DNA of 64,000 bases from Methylobacter sp. (lineage in GTDB: Bacteria > Pseudomonadota > Gammaproteobacteria > Methylococcales > Methylomonadaceae): NCBI GenBank assembly GCA_030653985.1, contig JAURYJ010000016.1:56532-120531 (forward strand), read 5' to 3'. Each line of letters starts with the position of its first letter. Positions within the stretch are counted from its first letter, which is position 1. A model generated the notes under the pieces. That model was not told the DNA's origin. It ran no database searches and saw only the letters and a program-made list of their open reading frames with translations. Shown in pieces: positions 59,507-64,000 of the stretch. Both the position numbers and the translations under genes were made by a program.

Positions 59507-60616
59507 ATGGAAACAACAACACAAAGTACTAGTGTAATTTCACCAAACAAGCACTACCTAAGCAGCATATCCGCATTAAAAAAAGAAATAAAAGCGCGCG
59601 GACTTTATAAAAAAGACACCAAAATAGTTTTATTACACCTGTGTGTGCATTGTATTTTTACGGCCGCAGGAATAGCTTTATTTATATTATCCACTCATTT
59701 ATTGCTGACGCTGTTAGCCACGGCTTTATTGCTTGTCGGCTTGCTAGGCATAGGCACGCATACTCATAATTCAGCGCACTATGCCAGCACCAACAGCAAG
59801 AAACTAGATGATTTTTTATCTTATTTCGGCAATGTTGTGATATTAGGTTTTTCAATTAATTATTGGCAATATAAACATAATATTGTCCACCATAAAAACC
59901 CTAACATCGTCGGTCATGATTTCGATTTTGATTTTGCACCGTTCTTCTCGGTCATCAAGAGCGAAAAAGACAATACGCCGGGCTTACACGGTTTTTATTA
60001 TCGATACCTGCAAGGCATTATTTTTCCGATTGCGATTGGCTTTCTGGCGTTCGACATACAACGTCAGGGACTCGTCTACCTGCTGGGTAAAATGCGCAAA
60101 GATAAAACCAACATCAGATATTATGTTGATTTAGGCTGCCATATTCTGCATGTTTTTCTATGGGTAGCCCTGCCTAGCCTGTGGTTTGAACTTTCCGATG
60201 TACTGCTGTTTTATCTGCTAAGAAACATGCTGTTGTCCTATGCCTTGTTCTTTACTCTGGGTGCCTCTCACTTAGTTCCTGAAGCAGTTTTTGCCACTAA
60301 CGATCAGAGTTCGGCCGACTTCTTTTTAAAACAAACCGCCACCACCATCAATATCCACACCAACGGGTATGGCAACTTCCTGATGTCGGGCTTGGACCAT
60401 CAAATCGAACATCATCTATTTGTCGGCGTGTGTTACACCAAGCTGCCGGAGTTAAGCAAACTGGTTAAAGAGTTTTGCGACTTTAATGGCTACTCCCATA
60501 CCACGCTCGGGATGCTGTCTTCGTGGCTAAAAGTGATCAGTGTTTTTTATAACCCCAAGCCGGTAATTAATGATTTGGAATTATCGAGACCACCGCTAAA
60601 AAATCACTTGAGTTAA
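59507..60616 (+). CDS. Fatty acid desaturase family protein
   Basis: Membrane di-iron protein of 369 residues. The three histidine boxes are HTHNSAHY, HNIVHHKNPN and HQIEHHLF, and several hydrophobic segments surround them. Members desaturate or hydroxylate acyl chains, sterols or carotenoids; the HQIEHHLF box is typical of front-end and related lipid desaturases. It lies between the two parts of a class II ribonucleotide reductase, to which it has no obvious link. Confidence 0.85.
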   Translation: METTTQSTSVISPNKHYLSSISALKKEIKARGLYKKDTKIVLLHLCVHCIFTAAGIALFILSTHLLLTLLATALLLVGLLGIGTHTHNSAHYASTNSKKLDDFLSYFGNVVILGFSINYWQYKHNIVHHKNPNIVGHDFDFDFAPFFSVIKSEKDNTPGLHGFYYRYLQGIIFPIAIGFLAFDIQRQGLVYLLGKMRKDKTNIRYYVDLGCHILHVFLWVALPSLWFELSDVLLFYLLRNMLLSYALFFTLGASHLVPEAVFATNDQSSADFFLKQTATTINIHTNGYGNFLMSGLDHQIEHHLFVGVCYTKLPELSKLVKEFCDFNGYSHTTLGMLSSWLKVISVFYNPKPVINDLELSRPPLKNHLS

Positions 60617-60712
60617 GACCCTTAACAGAGATGAGCGGCAGAGTTGCTATCATCCCTTAACCTGATTAATGCCTTGAAAAAGGCCACTACCCCATTGCTC
60701 GAGACTACAGAC

Positions 60713-61390
60713 ATGCCCCATAAAATAGCCAAAAAAATCATCAGCTACAAAGTCCTGACCAAAGACGATGTCGACGCGGTTAAACCAGTGCCAGAACAGC
60801 CATCGCTGGAAAGCATGAACGAAAACCTTACGCGCCCGGAAGTGCTGCTCGGCTCCACCTACAAAATCAAAACTCCGCAGTCGGAACATGCCTTATACAT
60901 CACCATCAACGACATGATCCTCAACCCCGGCACCGCCCATGAAGAACGCCGACCTTACGAAATTTTCATCAATTCCAAAAACATGGAACATTTCCAGTGG
61001 GTGTTGGCGCTGACCCGGCTAATCTCAGCGGTATTCCGCAAAGGCGGCGACTCCTGTTTCCTGGTCGAAGAGATGAAAGCCGTATTCGACCCGCACGGCG
61101 GCTACTTCAAAAAAGGCGGCATATTCATGCCGTCGCTGGTCGCCGAAATCGGCTACGCGATCGAATCGCACATGAAACACATCGGCATGATCAAGCCGGA
61201 AGCGATGACCGATCACCAAAAAAAGTTTCTTGACGAAAAGCGTAAAGAATTTGAAGCCCAGCACGGCGAGTCAGAGGGACAATCATTTCCCGAAAAAGCC
61301 GTGCTGTGCAACAAATGCAGCACCAAGGCGATGGTATTGATGGATGGCTGTATGACTTGTTTGAATTGTGGAGAGAGTAAGTGTGGGTGA
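60713..61390 (+). CDS. NrdJb-like TSCPD/redox part of class II ribonucleotide reductase
   Basis: A 225-residue protein with a TSCPD-like domain (FINSKNMEHFQWVLALTRLI, MPSLVAEIGYAIESHM) and a cysteine-rich C-terminus (CNKCSTKAMVLMDGC, then CLNCGESKCG). Such proteins supply the shuttle cysteines missing from the C-terminus of NrdJa, as in split NrdJa/NrdJb enzymes. The frame is open from 60644; the ATG at 60713 (MPHKIAKKIISYKV) is preferred. The desaturase gene separates it from nrdJa by 1.3 kb. Confidence 0.8.
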   Translation: MPHKIAKKIISYKVLTKDDVDAVKPVPEQPSLESMNENLTRPEVLLGSTYKIKTPQSEHALYITINDMILNPGTAHEERRPYEIFINSKNMEHFQWVLALTRLISAVFRKGGDSCFLVEEMKAVFDPHGGYFKKGGIFMPSLVAEIGYAIESHMKHIGMIKPEAMTDHQKKFLDEKRKEFEAQHGESEGQSFPEKAVLCNKCSTKAMVLMDGCMTCLNCGESKCG

Positions 61391-61692
61391 TGGGAGTTTC
61401 TTTAATCATCAATAGTTAATTGTGCATTTTTTATCCATTTAATTGCTCAACTCAGGGGCAAAGGTGATACCGGTAGGTGATAGTTCAATTTCGAACACGA
61501 CATAAAAAAAAGTTTAAGGCTTTTACGTCCCCAAAAGTAAAACACTTTGAACCGTTAAATAGCCCGGCTAAGTGGCTGGCATTACTTAAATTGTCTACGG
61601 CCCCATCGACATCCTCCAAGACCTAAAACTAAAACTTGCCCTCGTTCTCACGTGCTAGGCTACTGCGATTAAGTTAAGCAGCACAAGAGACC

Positions 61693-61777
61693 GTAGGAGC
61701 AGGCCATGCCCGCGACATTTGGGCAGCGATTGCAGTATTGTAGCCGCCCCTTCATCGCGGGCATGGCCCGCTCCTAC
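61693..61777. repeat. REP-type inverted pair (GTAGGAGC/GCTCCTAC)
   Basis: Arms at 61693-61715 and 61755-61777 (GGCCATGCCCGCGA on the left) are inverted copies with one mismatch. This is the form of the REP pairs common in gammaproteobacterial genomes. Confidence 0.8.
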
Positions 61778-61805
61778 AGCGCTTAGCTTAATGGCAGTGA
61801 CGTGC

Positions 61806-61836
61806 GCAGTATGGGACGCGCTGCGTCCCATACTGC
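61806..61836. repeat. Perfect 14-base hairpin
   Basis: GCAGTATGGGACGC and its exact reverse complement with a three-base loop. There is no T run after it. Confidence 0.75.
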
Positions 61837-61956
61837 AAGATCTGTATTCCCAGACATTAGCCACAGCTCACGGCACAGTACATGGCGACGAGACCCATAT
61901 GACAAAAACCGATTTATCTACACAAGCCTTGCCTAACAGCCTTTTAAAGGAAAACC

Positions 61957-63135
61957 ATGACTGAGGTCGACATCATTATTATTGGGGCAGGAGCATCGGG
62001 TCTGATGTGCGCCATTGAGGCGGGCAAGCGCGGGCGTAAGGTGCTGGTTCTGGATCATGCCAATAAAGCGGGGAAAAAAATTCTGATGTCCGGCGGCGGT
62101 CGTTGCAATTTCACCAATTATTCCATTGAACCGGATAACTTTATTTCGCACAATCCGCACTTTTGCAAGTCGGCGCTGAGTCGCTATAGCCAATGGGATT
62201 TTCTGGCGTTAATCGGGAAATACCCGATTGCTTTTCATGAAAGAGATCACGGGCAATTGTTTTGCAATGAAAGCGCCAGGGATATTCTGGATATGTTGCT
62301 AACAGAATGCGCCAAGGCAGGCGTAATGGTGCAATTGAGTACCGACATTGATTCAATTGAACGGCTAGATAAGCGTTTCTCTGTTAAAACCAAACAGGGC
62401 AATTTTAGCTGTCAGTCATTAGTGGTTGCGACCGGCGGCTTGTCGATACCCAAAATGGGCGCGACACCTCTGGGCTATAAAATAGCCCAGCAATTCGGCA
62501 TTAATGTGCTGCCTACCCACGCAGGCCTGGTCCCGTTTACCTTGCAACCGGAAGATAAAGAAAGATTCTCGGCGTTATCGGGTATTGCCGTGCCTTGTGT
62601 GGTCAGCAATAAACGACAGCGCTTTAGTGAAAACGTCTTGTTTACGCATCGCGGCTTAAGCGGCCCGGCGATTTTGCAGATTTCATCCTATTGGCAGGCC
62701 GGTGAAGATGTTGTGATTAACCTGTTGCCGCAGCTAAATCTGGAAGCCGAGCTAAAATTAAAGCGCCAACAAAAGCTTAAAAACAAGTTAAAAACGATCC
62801 TGGAAGGCTATTTGCCGAAGCGGCTGATCGCTAGTTTTCTGCCTGAGGATTTGCTGGATTTATCGTTGCAGGATTTGTCGGACAAACAGATTCAGCGGGT
62901 TGCCGATCAGTTTAATAACTGGACGATTAAACCCAATGGCACCGAAGGCTATCGTACCGCTGAAGTGACTTCCGGCGGGGTTGACTGCGATGCTATTTCA
63001 TCCAAGACCATGGAAAGCAAGCAAGTGCCGGGGCTTTATTTTATCGGTGAAGTACTGGATGTGACCGGCTGGCTGGGCGGTTACAATTTTCAATGGGCCT
63101 GGTCGTCAGCCTGGTGTGCAGGGCAATACTGTTGA
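61957..63135 (+). CDS. HI0933 family FAD-dependent oxidoreductase
   Basis: A flavoprotein of 392 residues. The dinucleotide fold is IIGAGASGLMCAIEAGKRG, followed by the family's SGGGRCNFTN. The C-terminus has TSGGVDCDAI and GLYFIGEVLDVTGWLGGYN, both diagnostic. Function in the YhiN/BaiN-like family is not settled. It stands alone on +, after a repeat-filled spacer. Confidence 0.92.
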   Translation: MTEVDIIIIGAGASGLMCAIEAGKRGRKVLVLDHANKAGKKILMSGGGRCNFTNYSIEPDNFISHNPHFCKSALSRYSQWDFLALIGKYPIAFHERDHGQLFCNESARDILDMLLTECAKAGVMVQLSTDIDSIERLDKRFSVKTKQGNFSCQSLVVATGGLSIPKMGATPLGYKIAQQFGINVLPTHAGLVPFTLQPEDKERFSALSGIAVPCVVSNKRQRFSENVLFTHRGLSGPAILQISSYWQAGEDVVINLLPQLNLEAELKLKRQQKLKNKLKTILEGYLPKRLIASFLPEDLLDLSLQDLSDKQIQRVADQFNNWTIKPNGTEGYRTAEVTSGGVDCDAISSKTMESKQVPGLYFIGEVLDVTGWLGGYNFQWAWSSAWCAGQYC

Positions 63136-63278
63136 TTTGAATCCCCTGCCCCTTTTGGGCTTCCCGCTTAAGACGGGACACGGGCAAGGATTAGGTGATT
63201 TCGAATAATGCATCCACGAAAATCACCTTAAACTATCCCGTGTTGAAGCCGCTTATTTACCTTTCGATATAAACTTAC

Positions 63279-63300
63279 TGTGAATTACCCTGACCTAAAG
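63279..63300 (-). other. Probable right end of the tnpB element
   Basis: On the minus strand, GCCTCGTCCTTTAGGTCAGG and then GTAATTCAC follow the tnpB stop codon. This resembles the terminal hairpin and end of IS1341/IS605-type elements. The guide part of an omega RNA would start just beyond, at about 63279 and lower coordinates. Confidence 0.45.
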
Positions 63301-64000
63301 GACGAGGCTTCTAACGTCAATGGCACGAGCAAGAACGGAGGGTTTACGCCCTCTGCCTTGGCTAACAGTGCCTCGGTTAGCAGTACCGGCGATTCCCGCC
63401 GCTATCATTCTTTGCGCTTCATTGCGGATGTTTTGGGCGGCGTTTATATCCCGGTCATGCAGAGCGCCACATTTATCACACCGCCATGAGCGGATAGTCA
63501 AAGGCATAGAGGATTGAACGGCTAAGCAACACGAACAGGCTTTAGAACTTGGGAAGAAGCGATTGACTTCGACATAGCCCTTGCCTGCCTGTTCGGTTTT
63601 GTATTTGAGCATTCCGGTGAACGCTCCCCAGCCTGCGTCACCGATGGACTTAGCCAAACAGTGATTCCTCATCATACCTTTTACATACAAATCCTCGACG
63701 GCGATGACTTGGTTTTCATCAACCAACCGACGAGAAAGTTTGTGCAAATAGTCTTTTCTGGCATTGGCGACTTTTTCATGCGCCTTTGCCACCAGAATAC
63801 GCGCTTTGTTTCTGGTGTTGCTGCCTTTCACTTTACGCGAAAGTTTACGCTGTTTACGTCGCAGGTTTTTCTGTGCTTTAGCAACGTGTTTCGGATTATC
63901 GAACTTGGAGCCATCACTGGTTATAGCCAAGTGCGTCAAGCCCATATCGATGCCCAGAATCTTGCCGTCAAAGGAAATGATAGGTGCGTCCAGCCCGTTT
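63295..64000 (-). CDS. tnpB: IS200/IS605 family TnpB, 5' end beyond the window
   Basis: The C-terminal part (at least 234 residues) of an RNA-guided nuclease carried by IS200/IS605-type transposons. RuvC motifs are GIDMGLTHLA (Asp), VIAVEDLYVKGM (Glu) and DRDINAAQNI (Asp). The zinc-binding cysteines are CSCC and CDKC. The frame is open to 64000 and must begin outside; the ATG at 63945 lies inside the first RuvC motif and is not the start. All catalytic residues seen are intact. Whether a tnpA partner exists cannot be seen. Confidence 0.9.
   Translation of the reverse strand, partial: NGLDAPIISFDGKILGIDMGLTHLAITSDGSKFDNPKHVAKAQKNLRRKQRKLSRKVKGSNTRNKARILVAKAHEKVANARKDYLHKLSRRLVDENQVIAVEDLYVKGMMRNHCLAKSIGDAGWGAFTGMLKYKTEQAGKGYVEVNRFFPSSKACSCCLAVQSSMPLTIRSWRCDKCGALHDRDINAAQNIRNEAQRMIAAGIAGTANRGTVSQGRGRKPSVLARAIDVRSLVL

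Larger units (their letters stand above)
61391..61956. other. Gene-free spacer with repeats
   Basis: About 565 bases between nrdJb and the flavoprotein gene. No convincing gene is seen. It holds two inverted repeats listed separately and a CTTAATGGCAGTGACG block at about 61788 shared with the elements near 13.66 and 33.12 kb. Confidence 0.5.

Noticed and set aside
61560..61640. Remnant of a coding gene (short frame with VYGPIDILQDL)
   Set aside because: Too short and not assignable to a family; left as gene-free spacer.
63280..63489. Open frames on + opposite tnpB
   Set aside because: Shadows of the TnpB zinc-finger region; no independent support.

Overview
The window reads as chromosome of a gammaproteobacterial methylotroph, most likely a Methylococcales-type methanotroph (inference). 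The evidence is a lanthanide-type methanol dehydrogenase (XoxF) with its periplasmic partner XoxJ, one-carbon assimilation genes (glycerate 2-kinase, serine hydroxymethyltransferase, formate-tetrahydrofolate ligase), and housekeeping genes in gammaproteobacterial order (cysS/ppiB/lpxH; M16-M16-rsmD-coaD-ferredoxin). No methane monooxygenase or MxaF is present, so methane use itself is not shown.

Layout. 1-4.6 kb: gckA-glyA-ftfL on +. 4.9-8.7 kb: a spermidine-synthase-like protein overlapping a YgiQ-type radical SAM protein, then tRNA-Thr(UGU) and, on -, tmRNA. 8.9-13.5 kb: two overlapping membrane-associated GTPase genes, a small lipoprotein and a DUF2959 protein. 13.7-19.8 kb: cysS, a peptidyl-prolyl isomerase, lpxH, then xoxF and xoxJ. 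20-43 kb: a large glycogen/alpha-glucan region with malQ, a deleted GH57 pseudogene, glgC, glgB, glgA, a second GH57 branching-type enzyme coupled to a DUF4912 gene, and glgX. Among these sit a serine hydrolase, a phospholipase D-like protein, an endonuclease/exonuclease/phosphatase-fold protein with two starch-binding-like modules, a SLATT protein, a K+ channel, a MarR regulator, a SulP transporter and a tandem universal stress protein. 43.5-51.7 kb: rlmG, efpL, a tartronate-semialdehyde reductase/hydroxypyruvate isomerase pair, and the ferredoxin-coaD-rsmD-M16 operon. 52-61.4 kb: acs, an ABC exporter, and a split class II ribonucleotide reductase (nrdJa with an intein, nrdJb) with a desaturase gene between the halves. 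62-64 kb: a HI0933-family flavoprotein and the 3' part of an IS200/IS605-type tnpB.

How the genes fit together. Methanol oxidation by XoxF yields formaldehyde or formate. FtfL and GlyA pass one-carbon units through tetrahydrofolate to serine. The GlxR/Hyi pair interconverts hydroxypyruvate, tartronate semialdehyde and glycerate, and GckA phosphorylates glycerate. Surplus carbon can be stored through GlgC-GlgA-GlgB and recovered by GlgX and MalQ.

The intergenic DNA carries several dispersed repeat families: a CTACCTCCTGCAT/TGCAGTCGT element in four copies, REP-like palindromes followed by CCCACA, and long inverted repeats. The points most worth a second look are the intein placed directly before the catalytic cysteine of NrdJa and ending in Gly-Gln, the starch-binding-like EEP/PLD gene pair in the glycogen region, the decayed GH57 gene, and the paired GTPases.
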